Below the pieces are notes generated by a model, which did no database searches, was not told the DNA's origin, and worked only from the letters and a program-made list of their open reading frames with translations. The position numbers and the translations under genes are program-made. This document shows, piece after piece, positions 57,201-64,000 of a DNA stretch of 64,000 nt. The DNA comes from Mesorhizobium opportunistum WSM2075 (lineage in GTDB: Bacteria; Pseudomonadota; Alphaproteobacteria; Rhizobiales; Rhizobiaceae). The stretch spans positions 4,034,001 to 4,098,000 of the forward strand of contig NC_015675.1 of assembly GCF_000176035.2 (NCBI RefSeq), read 5' to 3'. Numbering within the stretch: position 1 is the stretch's first letter; every line of letters begins with the position of its first letter.

Positions 57201-57588
57201 GTCAGCCAATACGCAGTCAGCCAATACTCCGGCCAAGGTTGCGATCGCGCCACAGCGTCCGTCAGACCAGCCGGTCGACGTCGTCGGCGAGGTCAAGCCC
57301 GATCAGGTCGCCTCCATCGATCCGGCAACGACGGCAACCGGTGGCGGTTCGTGGTCGATGCAGGTTGCTTCGCAGCCGACGGTGGAAAGCGCCCAGTCGA
57401 GTTACCAGGATCTGCAGCGTCGTTACGCCAGCGTGCTTTCCGGCCGCAAAGCCAACATCGTCAAGGCCGAGATCGCCGGCAAGGGCACGTTCTACCGCGT
57501 TCGCGTCGTGGCTCAGTCGCGCAACGATGCCATCAACCTGTGCACCAACTACAAGGCTGCCGGCGGCAACTGCTTCGTGTCGCGCTAG
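54220..57588 (+). CDS. Large SPOR domain-containing membrane protein
   Basis: A 1122-residue bitopic protein. A very long acidic, low-complexity cytoplasmic part covers about 1-735, rich in Asp/Glu/Ala with recurring DLDWDLDES and FDDEAAISLEDE-type blocks. One transmembrane helix follows near 740-762 (GLFIAAIVGAVAVAGGLGAF), then a Pro/Ala-rich periplasmic linker and a C-terminal SPOR domain (about 1045-1122; SWSMQVASQPTVESAQSSYQ to NCFVSR). SPOR domains bind denuded septal peptidoglycan, so a role in division or cell-wall sites is likely. It lies between argS and nagZ. Confidence 0.92.
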   Translation: MADRTQLRVADNNDIADDDPFAELTRIMGFDPRQPVKPKADVVSQPADEGDFDIDLEKELMGEFDAGDSDAAPGVEAHEPAFETASAHEGTDDDLRADDDLALSLDDDFHLDFTAADEQASVASHGNPSAAESAPAVEPAFDADFDNAVASSLEDVSPFEDDVPMEDELAASLDRDFRIEDEVAEPQHAVAEVPVAVEAASDPEFDDEAAISLEDELMLDDHPMDQRDAAATTVEYPEPVAAAQDQDQAISDEDFEDRFDDAMADVDFDVPADERVAFNQAEADEVRADAVDTGEFSSPEAGPDDAFDLSLDDGVAEPAEEPVVAEAAATPAWLVAPAATVTAPAANERSLEDELNALLGAMTQRTAPAVKEEPVMAQPFVAQAQPSAAPAQPAAAPETVADEPADLAGDLDWDLDESASEEAHAAQAADVDLDDMLFDELGDHGSDAAEVDVDFDNDAFDAALANSLDPRDGTASPQDRDDSLDWLAERSTPTEPARSWSRVTPVPQPPAFAAQPSASMAARTATPEAAPAVASVPSYRAAEPAAAAAYATPVSAPPAPQSPRYDEMPDVETVDVPERVVALADDLDIPELHFEEDAPTTAGYDDLDAEFASLLTEMNSVEVAPASAGSASYADESYNAGFNPGGLNPAYEEPKPAYQPEARTYAARPAEMPARAATTASYADAADGFDLDSLPGSQPVSQADDFTVDELDYDPELDEAMSVPGLGEREAAKSSGRRGLFIAAIVGAVAVAGGLGAFALSLGGKGGSEAPVIVKADNSPIKVKPENPGGTVVPNQDNKVYDAVVKGAKPAEPVQQKLVTDVEEPVDVQAKDPARAVDLSPDQNAAADQNAAAGETGDNNAAQTTANAAPATANAAPTGDAAPADNVAPAPKSEDRIAQVLQDAEKGTNADVVAVAPRKVRTMVVKSDGSLVPREDPAPAAPQVAVTEPADPAPQHVAPAAQSDADQTGTVAPVAAQSDDAPALKPAAKPEKAQSANTQSANTPAKVAIAPQRPSDQPVDVVGEVKPDQVASIDPATTATGGGSWSMQVASQPTVESAQSSYQDLQRRYASVLSGRKANIVKAEIAGKGTFYRVRVVAQSRNDAINLCTNYKAAGGNCFVSR

Positions 57589-57690
57589 AGCAATTCCAGG
57601 AAAAGCGTGAAGCGATTTTCCGTTCGGAATTGCGTCAAAACCAAGAGTTAGAGCGGTTTGCCGTTTCCGTGAAACGGTGAACCGCTCTAG
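57585..57690 (+). repeat. GAGCAATTCC-type intergenic repeat, copy 2
   Basis: Starts TAGAGCAATTCCAGGAAAAG and continues CGTGAAGCGATTTTCCGTTC, GGAATTGCGTC, then GAGTTAGAGCGGTTTGCCG and a mirrored GTGAACCGCTCTAG end. It overlaps the last codon of the SPOR gene. It is longer than copy 1 near 38745 but shares its first 50 bases in pattern. Confidence 0.65.
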
Positions 57691-57707
57691 TCACCGGTCA
57701 ACCAATC

Positions 57708-57740
57708 AAGCCGGCGCGGCCTTAGACCGCGCCGGCTTTT
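57708..57740 (+). terminator. Strong terminator before nagZ
   Basis: AAGCCGGCGCGG (57708-57719) pairs perfectly with CCGCGCCGGCTT (57727-57738) over 12 bp with a 7-nt loop, followed by TT and a nearby T-rich run (CATTTTTTC). It separates the SPOR gene from the nagZ transcript. Confidence 0.92.
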
Positions 57741-57827
57741 CATTTTTTCATGTGGAAGCCGTTGGCGCCGGGCGGCTGTGATCCCGGGACGATTCCCTTT
57801 CGTCGCGCGAAGCCCTAGACTCCAGAC

Positions 57828-58847
57828 ATGACCGAATCAAAATCCATGATCCTCGGCTGTGCCGGGAAATCGCTCACCCGCGAAGAAATCAATTTCTATC
57901 GCAATGAATGCCCGTGGGCCTTCATCCTGTTTGCCCGCAACATCGGCGAGACCGAGCAGATCCGCGATCTGGTCGCCGAGATGCGCGACTGCATCGGGCG
58001 TCCCGATGCGCTGGTGTTCATCGACCAGGAAGGTGGCCGGGTGCAGCGCCTGCGGCCGCCGCTGGCGCCGAACTATCCAGCGGGCGGCGCGCTTGGCGCG
58101 TTGTGGCGCGACGATCATGACGCCGGTGCCCGCGCGGCCTGGCTGTTGGCGCGCCTGCACGCCTTCGACTTGCTGCGCTACGGCATCACGGCGGATTGCC
58201 TGCCGGTGCTGGACGTGCCGATCGAGGGCGCCAGCGACGTCATCGGCGCGCGCGCCTACGGCAAGGAGCCGCGTCCGGTCATCGAACTCGGCCGCGCCGC
58301 TGCCGAAGGCTTGATGTCGGGCGGCGTGCTGCCGGTCATGAAACATATTCCGGGCCATGGCAGGGCCTTCGCCGACACCCATTTCGAGCTGCCCGTCGTC
58401 AACGCCTCGCTCGGTGATCTGCAGCGGCACGACTTTGCTCCGTTCCGGGAGCTCAACCATCTGCCGATGGCGATGACGGCGCATGTCGTCTACAGCGCCA
58501 TCGATCCCAACAACCCGGCGACGACGTCCGGCAAGGTCATCGACGAGATCATCCGCCGCGAGATCGGCTTTGATGGGCTCCTGATGAGCGACGACACCTC
58601 GATGAAGGCACTTTCTGGGGATTTCCCGACAAAGGCGGCCTCGATCCTTGCGGCGGGCTGCGATCTGGTCCTTCACTGCAACGGCGTTTTCGAGGAGATG
58701 GCGGGCATCGCGTCGCGGACCAAAGGGCTTGAGGGCAAGTCGCTTGAGCGTGCAAAGCGCGCGATGACCTATATAGAGAAACGCGACGCGGCCGAAGAAA
58801 CCGAAATACGCGCCGAATTCGCCACCTATTTCGATGCGGTGGCCTAG
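57828..58847 (+). CDS. nagZ: Beta-N-acetylhexosaminidase NagZ (GH3), cytoplasmic
   Basis: A 339-residue GH3 enzyme without a signal peptide. It has VFIDQEGGRVQRLRPP near residue 65, the NagZ loop KHIPGHGRAFADTH (about 171-184) holding the His/Asp acid-base dyad, and LLMSDDTSMKAL with nucleophile Asp. NagZ removes GlcNAc from anhydromuropeptides during cell-wall recycling. It is directly followed by scpA with a 22-bp gap, the usual alphaproteobacterial order. A second, exported GH3 paralogue lies at 23909. Confidence 0.95.
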   Translation: MTESKSMILGCAGKSLTREEINFYRNECPWAFILFARNIGETEQIRDLVAEMRDCIGRPDALVFIDQEGGRVQRLRPPLAPNYPAGGALGALWRDDHDAGARAAWLLARLHAFDLLRYGITADCLPVLDVPIEGASDVIGARAYGKEPRPVIELGRAAAEGLMSGGVLPVMKHIPGHGRAFADTHFELPVVNASLGDLQRHDFAPFRELNHLPMAMTAHVVYSAIDPNNPATTSGKVIDEIIRREIGFDGLLMSDDTSMKALSGDFPTKAASILAAGCDLVLHCNGVFEEMAGIASRTKGLEGKSLERAKRAMTYIEKRDAAEETEIRAEFATYFDAVA

Positions 58848-58869
58848 CTGAAAGGGAAGTGACGAGGCA

Positions 58870-59712
58870 GTGGCGGAAACATTGGAAGGCAAGGCCGCGA
58901 AGGCCGCACCGATGGACCGCCTGTGGGCCGAGAACGACGATTCACGGCTGACGGGCGATCCGTCGCTGGTCGTCGACGTGGCCGGCTTCGAGGGTCCGCT
59001 CGACCTTCTCCTGCACCTTGCCCGCACCCAGAAGGTCGATCTGGCGCGCATCTCGATCCTGGCGCTGGTCGAGCAGTATCTGGCCTTCGTCGAGACGGCG
59101 AGGACGCTGCGGCTGGAGCTTGCCGCCGACTATCTGGTGATGGCGGCATGGCTCGCCTTCCTCAAGTCGAAGCTGTTGATCCCCAAGCAACCGGGCGAAG
59201 AGGGCGAAAGCGGCGAAGAGCTGGCAGCGGTGCTGCAGTTCCGGCTGAAGCGCCTGGAAGCCATGCGCGACGCTGCGGCGCGCCTGGTCAACCGCAACCG
59301 GCTCGGCCGCGACGTGTTCGCGCGCGGCATGCCCGAAATGGTCATCATCGAGAAGCGCAACGCCTATTCGGCGTCGCTCTACGATCTCTTGACCGCCTAT
59401 GCCCAGCAGCGGCAGAAGCAGGCAATCAACAATGTGACGATCGCCAGGCGTGGCGTCTGGTCGCTCAAGGACGCGCGCGACGTCCTGACCCGCCTGGTCG
59501 GGGCTGTTAGCGACTGGACGACGCTGGAAAGTTTCCTGATCGTGTACATGACCAGCCCCGAGGAAAGGCGCACGGCGATCGCCAGTTCCTTTGCGGCAAC
59601 ATTGGAACTGGTGCGTGACGGCACGATGGACGTTCGTCAGGATCAGACGTTCGCACCGATCTATCTGCGCGGTCGGGTGCAGCCGATCAAGGCAATCGAG
59701 GTGGCAACATGA
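58870..59712 (+). CDS. scpA: Condensin subunit ScpA (kleisin)
   Basis: A 280-residue segregation and condensation protein A. The N-terminal SMC-head-binding region is VAGFEGPLDLLLHLARTQKV, followed by ISILALVEQYLAFVETA and DYLVMAAWLAFLKSKLLIP; the C-terminal winged helix ends the protein. ScpA links the two heads of SMC in chromosome organisation. GTG start at 58870. Its stop overlaps the scpB start (ATGA). Confidence 0.95.
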   Translation: MAETLEGKAAKAAPMDRLWAENDDSRLTGDPSLVVDVAGFEGPLDLLLHLARTQKVDLARISILALVEQYLAFVETARTLRLELAADYLVMAAWLAFLKSKLLIPKQPGEEGESGEELAAVLQFRLKRLEAMRDAAARLVNRNRLGRDVFARGMPEMVIIEKRNAYSASLYDLLTAYAQQRQKQAINNVTIARRGVWSLKDARDVLTRLVGAVSDWTTLESFLIVYMTSPEERRTAIASSFAATLELVRDGTMDVRQDQTFAPIYLRGRVQPIKAIEVAT

Positions 59713-60473
59713 GCGAACGCGCCAATGCTTCCGTGATCCCGTTCAAGGTCGAAGATGAGCCGGAGCAGGAGCTTGTTGCCGAGGAGGGCGCCGAGCAGGT
59801 CCAGAATCCGGCCGAGCGGCTGCATATGGCGGAGGCCGTACGCATGGCCGAGGCGATCGTGTTCGCCAGCGCCGAACCCGTCAGCGAAAAGCAGCTTGCC
59901 GCGCGCCTTCCCGACGGCATCAACGTCGCCCTCGCGATGGCCGAGCTGCAGCAGATCTACGCCCGGCGCGGCGTCAATCTGGTGCGCGTCGGCGATGGCT
60001 GGGCGTTCCGCACCGCCGGCGACCTGGCCTTCCTGATGAGCCGCGATACGGTGCAGCAGCGCAAACTGTCGCGGGCGGCGCTCGAAGTGCTGGCGATCAT
60101 CGCTTATCACCAGCCGGTGACGCGCGCCGAGATCGAGGACATCCGCGGTGTCGAGACCTCGAAAGGCACGCTCGACACGCTGCTCGAGACGGAATGGGTG
60201 CGCATGCGCGGCCGCCGCAAAACGCCCGGCCGTCCGGTCACCTACGGCACCACCGAGACCTTCCTCGACCATTTTGCGCTCGAGGAAATCCGTGATCTTC
60301 CCGGCATGGAAGAATTGAAGGGCGCCGGCCTGCTTTCGGGCCGCATGCCGTCCAATTTCTCCATCCCGCAGCCGCCGGCCGACCCGGACGCGCTGGCCGA
60401 GGACGAAGATCCGTTGACCGACATCGATCTCGAGGAACTCGGCCTGCTGACGCCGCGCGTCACGGAAGATTGA
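59709..60473 (+). CDS. scpB: Condensin subunit ScpB (kite)
   Basis: A 254-residue protein with tandem winged helices. MAEAIVFASAEPVSEKQLAA opens the first, and ALEVLAIIAYHQPVTRAEIE followed by IRGVETSKGTLDTLLE is the most conserved ScpB segment. An acidic C-terminal tail (DALAEDEDPLTDIDLEEL) follows. ScpB dimers bind ScpA. The start overlaps the scpA stop by 4 bp, so expression is coupled. Confidence 0.95.
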   Translation: MSERANASVIPFKVEDEPEQELVAEEGAEQVQNPAERLHMAEAVRMAEAIVFASAEPVSEKQLAARLPDGINVALAMAELQQIYARRGVNLVRVGDGWAFRTAGDLAFLMSRDTVQQRKLSRAALEVLAIIAYHQPVTRAEIEDIRGVETSKGTLDTLLETEWVRMRGRRKTPGRPVTYGTTETFLDHFALEEIRDLPGMEELKGAGLLSGRMPSNFSIPQPPADPDALAEDEDPLTDIDLEELGLLTPRVTED

Positions 60474-60653
60474 CCGCGAAATCTGTTTCAAAAGCAGTCG
60501 GCAGACTGTACATGCGCGGATTCGTAGCGGGCCATCACACTGAAAATGCGTGACAACCGCCACCCTTTCATAAACTCTGTCGCAGTTGTGTTTGAATCCC
60601 AACGCGAAAACGCATAGATCATCGCCAGGGAAACCATTCGAGAGAGATTTGCT

Positions 60654-60875
60654 ATGGGTTCATTTTCGATTTGGCACTGGATGATCGTGCTGGTCATCGT
60701 GCTTCTGGTGTTCGGCCGCGGCAAGATCCCCGAGCTGATGGGTGACATGGCCAAGGGCATCAAGAGCTTCAAGAAGGGCATGGCGGATGACGATGTCGCC
60801 GAAGACAAGCGTACCGTCGAACACCGTGCCGACGAGACCGTTTCGGCCGTGAAGGAAAAAGCCAGCAAGAGCTGA
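60654..60875 (+). CDS. tatA: Sec-independent translocase subunit TatA
   Basis: A 73-residue protein. A single N-terminal transmembrane helix ([20 protein letters not shown]) carries the [20 protein letters not shown] hinge and amphipathic helix typical of TatA, then a charged tail. TatA multimerises to form the passage for folded twin-arginine proteins. First of tatABC; a 180-bp gap after scpB could hold its own promoter. Confidence 0.95.
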   Translation: MGSFSIWHWMIVLVIVLLVFGRGKIPELMGDMAKGIKSFKKGMADDDVAEDKRTVEHRADETVSAVKEKASKS

Positions 60876-60905
60876 GCCAGAAAGTTCTAGTCGGAACAGA
60901 TTGCC

Positions 60906-61634
60906 ATGTTTGAAGTCGGCTGGACCGAAATGCTGGTGATCGCGATCGTCATGATCGTGGTCGTCGGACCGAAGGATTTGCCCAACATGCTGCGTACCTT
61001 TGGCCGCACGACGGCGAAGCTGCGCGCCATGGCCGCCGATTTTCAGAAGCAGTTCAACGAAGCGCTGAAGGAAGCAGAGCTCGACGACGTCAAGAAGTCG
61101 GTCGACGAGCTCAGGGGCCTCAGCCCCGTTGCCGAGATCAAGAAGCAGCTCAATCCCTTCGAGCAGGCGGCAGCCGATGTGCGCGCCGGTGTCGACGCGG
61201 CGATGAAGCCGAAGCCGGCCCCTGATCCGGCAACGCCCGCACCCTCTACACCCGTGGCGGCCGAGCCATTGAAGAACGGCGCGACGACCATGCCCGGCGG
61301 CGCGGAGGTCGCGCCGGCGACTTTCCCGGCAATGACCGATGAATCGGTGGCAGCGCCGTCATCGAGTGCGGCGCCCAAGGCGCCCGCGGCGAAGAGGGCG
61401 ACCAAAGCTGCGCCGGTAAAGGCTGGGCCGGTTGCAAAAGCGTCGGCGGCAAAAGCTTCTGCGCCTGCGAAAGCGAAGACCGCGCCTGCGCCAAAGCCTG
61501 AAGCGGCGAAGCCTGCTGAGGCCAAGACGATTGCTGCCAAGACGATTGCTGCTAAGACCGCGGCGAAGGCCGAACCGAAACTTGCGCCAGTGAAGAAGCC
61601 GGCAGCCAAAAAGACGGCGGGAGCCGCCAAGTGA
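60906..61634 (+). CDS. tatB: Sec-independent translocase subunit TatB
   Basis: A 242-residue protein. Its N-terminal membrane helix is MFEVGWTEMLVIAIVMIVVV, then GPKDLPNMLRTFGRTTAKLR as hinge and amphipathic helix (about 20-60). The C-terminal half is a long Ala/Lys/Pro-rich disordered tail (residues 105-242), much longer than in E. coli but usual in rhizobia. TatB with TatC recognises twin-arginine signals. The stop overlaps the tatC GTG start. Confidence 0.95.
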   Translation: MFEVGWTEMLVIAIVMIVVVGPKDLPNMLRTFGRTTAKLRAMAADFQKQFNEALKEAELDDVKKSVDELRGLSPVAEIKKQLNPFEQAAADVRAGVDAAMKPKPAPDPATPAPSTPVAAEPLKNGATTMPGGAEVAPATFPAMTDESVAAPSSSAAPKAPAAKRATKAAPVKAGPVAKASAAKASAPAKAKTAPAPKPEAAKPAEAKTIAAKTIAAKTAAKAEPKLAPVKKPAAKKTAGAAK

Positions 61635-62506
61635 GCGTTTCGGACAAGGAAAAGGACGAGATCGAAAAATCGTCCGCTCCACTGATGGAGCATCTCATCG
61701 AACTGCGCCGGCGGCTGATCTGGTCGCTCGGTGGCTTCTTTGTCGCCTTCCTGGTCTGCTTCTTCTTTGCCAAGAGGCTGTTCAACCTTCTGGTCGTCCC
61801 GTTCAAGTGGGCGACGAAATGGGCGGGGCTCGATCCGCACAAGGTCGAACTGATCTACACCGCGCCGCAGGAATTCTTCTTCACGCAGGTCAAGCTCGCC
61901 ATGTTCGGCGGTATGGTGATCGCCTTTCCGCTGATCGCCACGCAGATCTACAAATTCATCGCGCCCGGCCTCTACAAGAACGAGCGCAACGCGTTCCTGC
62001 CGTTCCTGATCGCGTCGCCCATTCTGTTCCTGATGGGTGCCTCGCTGGTCTATTTCTTCTTCACGCCGATGGTGATGTGGTTCTTCCTCGCCATGCAGCA
62101 GGCTGGCACCGACGATCAGGTGCAAATCTCACTCCTGCCGAAAGTGTCGGAGTATCTCAGCCTCATCATGACGCTGATTTTCTCCTTCGGCCTGGTGTTC
62201 CAGCTGCCGGTGGTGACCAGCCTGATGACACGCGTCGGCATGCTGTCGTCCAAGGCGCTGGCGGAAAAGCGCAAATGGGCGATAGTCATTGCCTTCATCG
62301 TTGCCGCCGTGCTGACACCGCCGGATCCGATGAGCCAGATCGGCTTGGCCATTCCGACCATCCTTCTCTACGAGGTCTCGATCTGGGCCGCGCGGTGGAT
62401 CGAGCGGGATCAGGAAAAGCAGCGGGTGGCGCGCGAGAAGCAGGAAGCCGGCGAGACCGTGGCAGATAAAGCGCCGGACGAGCCCCCAGCGCCGGCTGCT
62501 TCGTAA
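61631..62506 (+). CDS. tatC: Sec-independent translocase subunit TatC
   Basis: A 291-residue six-span membrane protein. The conserved N-terminus is APLMEHLIELRRRLIWSLGG, with the YTAPQEFFFTQVKLAMFGG segment after TM1 and LTPPDPMSQIGLAIPTILLY near TM5-6. The GTG start at 61631 overlaps the tatB stop (GTGA). TatC binds the twin-arginine signal peptide. It completes a full Tat system; the acidic/Pro C-terminal tail is disordered. Confidence 0.97.
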   Translation: MSVSDKEKDEIEKSSAPLMEHLIELRRRLIWSLGGFFVAFLVCFFFAKRLFNLLVVPFKWATKWAGLDPHKVELIYTAPQEFFFTQVKLAMFGGMVIAFPLIATQIYKFIAPGLYKNERNAFLPFLIASPILFLMGASLVYFFFTPMVMWFFLAMQQAGTDDQVQISLLPKVSEYLSLIMTLIFSFGLVFQLPVVTSLMTRVGMLSSKALAEKRKWAIVIAFIVAAVLTPPDPMSQIGLAIPTILLYEVSIWAARWIERDQEKQRVAREKQEAGETVADKAPDEPPAPAAS

Positions 62507-62608
62507 GACAACAGGCAGCGCTGGAAATAGACAGTCGCTGTCCGCTCTATCTTGCATCAATCAAGGATGCGGTTTACGCCCTCTCGCATAGCTGAGGACG
62601 GATAAACC

Positions 62609-63913
62609 ATGCTTGACATCAAATGGATTCGCGACAACCCGAAGGCCCTTGTCGAGGCGCTGGTCAAGCGCTCGTGGTCGGCGGCTGAGGCGCAGTCCAC
62701 GGTTGATGAATTGATCGCCATGGACGAGGCGCGGCGCGAGCATGTCACCGAGCTGCAGACCAGTCAGGAGCGCCGCAACGCCGCCTCGAAGGAGATCGGC
62801 AACGCCATGCGTTCGGGCGATGCGGCCCTTGCGGAAAGGCTGAAAGCCGAAGTCGGCGAGATCAAGACCTTCATCCAGAATGGCGAGGCGCGCGAGCGCG
62901 AACTCGACAAGGCGCTGAACGACGCGCTTGCCGTGCTGCCCAATGTGCCGTTCGACGACGTGCCGGTCGGCAAGGACGAGCACGACAATGTGGTCAAGCA
63001 TATCGTCGGCGAAGTGCCGACGCGCCGGAACTGGGTGAAGGAGCATTTCGAGATCGGCGAAGCGCTCGGCATGATGGATTTCGAGCGCGCGGCAAAACTG
63101 TCGGGCTCACGCTTCACCGTCCTGAAGAGCGGTCTGGCACGGATGGAGCGCGCGATCGGCCAGTTCATGCTCGACTTGCACACCAACGAGCACGGCTATG
63201 AGGAAATCATTCCGCCGCTGATGGTGCGCGACGAGGTGCTGTTCGGCACCAACCAGTTGCCGAAGTTCGAGGAGGATCTGTTCTTCACGCAGCACGGGGA
63301 TGGCCGGCTTGGCCTGATCCCCACCGCCGAAGTGCCGCTCACCAATCTGGTGCGCGAGGAAATCACCGCGCATGAAAAGCTGCCGCTGCGCTATACGGCG
63401 CTGACGCCGTGCTTCCGCTCGGAAGCAGGGTCGGCCGGGCGCGACACGCGCGGCATGCTGCGCCAGCACCAGTTCTACAAGGTCGAGCTGGTCTCGATCA
63501 CCGATCAGGAATCGTCGCTCGCCGAGCATGAGCGGATGACGCAATGCGCCGAGGAAGTGCTGAAGCGGCTCGGCCTGCCGTTCCGGACCATGGTGCTGTG
63601 CACCGGCGACATGGGTTTTGGCGCGCGCAAGACCTATGACATCGAGGTCTGGCTGCCCGGCCAGAACGCCTATCGCGAAATCTCGTCCTGCTCTGTCTGC
63701 GGCGATTTCCAGGCGCGCCGCATGGACGCTCGCTACAAGGACAAGGACGGCAAGGGCAACCGCTTCGTCCATACGCTGAACGGTTCGGGCACCGCTGTCG
63801 GCCGCGCTCTCATAGCTGTCATCGAAAACTATCAGAATGAGGATGGCAGCGTAACCATTCCTGAAGTGCTGCGGCCTTACATGGGCGGTCTGGAAAAGAT
63901 CGAATCGAAATAA
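62609..63913 (+). CDS. serS: Seryl-tRNA synthetase
   Basis: A 434-residue class II synthetase. The N-terminal long coiled-coil tRNA arm (about 30-105) is followed by a catalytic core with motif 2 ([20 protein letters not shown]) and motif 3 ([20 protein letters not shown]). It serylates tRNA-Ser and tRNA-Sec. The start ATG at 62609 lies 102 bp after tatC. The stop overlaps the surE ATG by one base (TAATG). Confidence 0.97.
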   Translation: MLDIKWIRDNPKALVEALVKRSWSAAEAQSTVDELIAMDEARREHVTELQTSQERRNAASKEIGNAMRSGDAALAERLKAEVGEIKTFIQNGEARERELDKALNDALAVLPNVPFDDVPVGKDEHDNVVKHIVGEVPTRRNWVKEHFEIGEALGMMDFERAAKLSGSRFTVLKSGLARMERAIGQFMLDLHTNEHGYEEIIPPLMVRDEVLFGTNQLPKFEEDLFFTQHGDGRLGLIPTAEVPLTNLVREEITAHEKLPLRYTALTPCFRSEAGSAGRDTRGMLRQHQFYKVELVSITDQESSLAEHERMTQCAEEVLKRLGLPFRTMVLCTGDMGFGARKTYDIEVWLPGQNAYREISSCSVCGDFQARRMDARYKDKDGKGNRFVHTLNGSGTAVGRALIAVIENYQNEDGSVTIPEVLRPYMGGLEKIESK

Positions 63914-64000
63914 TGCGCATTCTTCTGACCAATGACGACGGCATTCATGCCGAGGGCCTGGCGTCGCTCGAACGCGTTGCCCGCACGCTCTCCGACGATG
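63913..64000 (+). CDS. surE: 5'/3'-nucleotidase SurE, N-terminal fragment (cut by window edge)
   Basis: Only 29 codons are in view: [20 protein letters not shown] then RVARTLSDD. The LLTNDDGI start with the Asp-Asp metal ligands is diagnostic of SurE, a nucleotidase acting on nucleoside monophosphates in stationary phase. It is translationally coupled to serS by a TAATG overlap. The frame runs off the right end. Confidence 0.9.
   Translation, partial: MRILLTNDDGIHAEGLASLERVARTLSDD

Overview
The window is a chromosomal stretch of a high-GC alphaproteobacterium of the order Hyphomicrobiales (Rhizobiales), most likely Mesorhizobium or a close relative. The evidence is an ExoR homologue, a PopZ/DUF2497 protein in front of valS, DUF982 and DUF4262 proteins, the order argS - SPOR protein - nagZ - scpA - scpB - tatA - tatB - tatC - serS - surE, and intergenic repeat families typical of rhizobial genomes. 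The genus is inference, because no rRNA or marker-gene comparison was possible.

1-10 kb: the end of a DUF445 membrane protein, a phasin and a MaoC-type hydratase (polyhydroxyalkanoate/acyl-CoA related); a divergent LysR regulator/MFS exporter pair with nested inverted repeats between them; a divergent MocR regulator/EamA exporter pair; a zinc alcohol dehydrogenase; and an overlapping FAH hydrolase - zeta-GST isomerase - DUF4262 unit that looks like the lower part of a gentisate-type ring-cleavage pathway.

10-19 kb: a LuxR-type response regulator, two small secreted proteins, a frameshifted gene remnant, a soluble hybrid histidine kinase and a FIST sensor protein. Next to these, divergently oriented, is a coxS-coxL-coxM set for a form II (AYRGAGR) molybdenum hydroxylase of the CO dehydrogenase family. 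Its intergenic gaps hold related palindromic repeats, and a strong terminator ends it.

19-30 kb: a membrane acyltransferase, an OFA-type MFS transporter with a 35-residue companion peptide, a secreted caspase-like protein with two PAN-like modules followed by a secreted GH3 (NagZ-like) enzyme, a GNAT-CutC pair, an AHSA1/SRPBCC protein, an AhpD-like protein, a secreted cupin, and a small heat-shock gene with a candidate RpoH promoter and SD-masking leader. A DUF982 protein and an unknown protein follow the heat-shock gene.

30-35.3 kb: an accessory, decayed region ending at tRNA-Asn. It holds an internally deleted ATP-dependent DNA ligase, a roughly 1.97-kb unit bounded by 35-bp imperfect inverted repeats (IS1595-like transposase, small protein, RusA-like nuclease), a Cys-rich small protein, an XRE regulator and a PLD-like fragment.

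35.3-64 kb: core genome. It carries tRNA-Cys, a PCMT-type methyltransferase, tolC, popZ, valS, a tandem pair of FadL-type porins with duplicated leaders, ilvD overlapping exoR, xthA, a VOC protein, erpA divergent from dgt, argS, a 1122-residue SPOR membrane protein, nagZ, the condensin subunits scpA/scpB, the complete Tat translocase, serS, and the start of surE cut by the window edge. No CRISPR array, rRNA operon, prophage or plasmid replication genes were seen.
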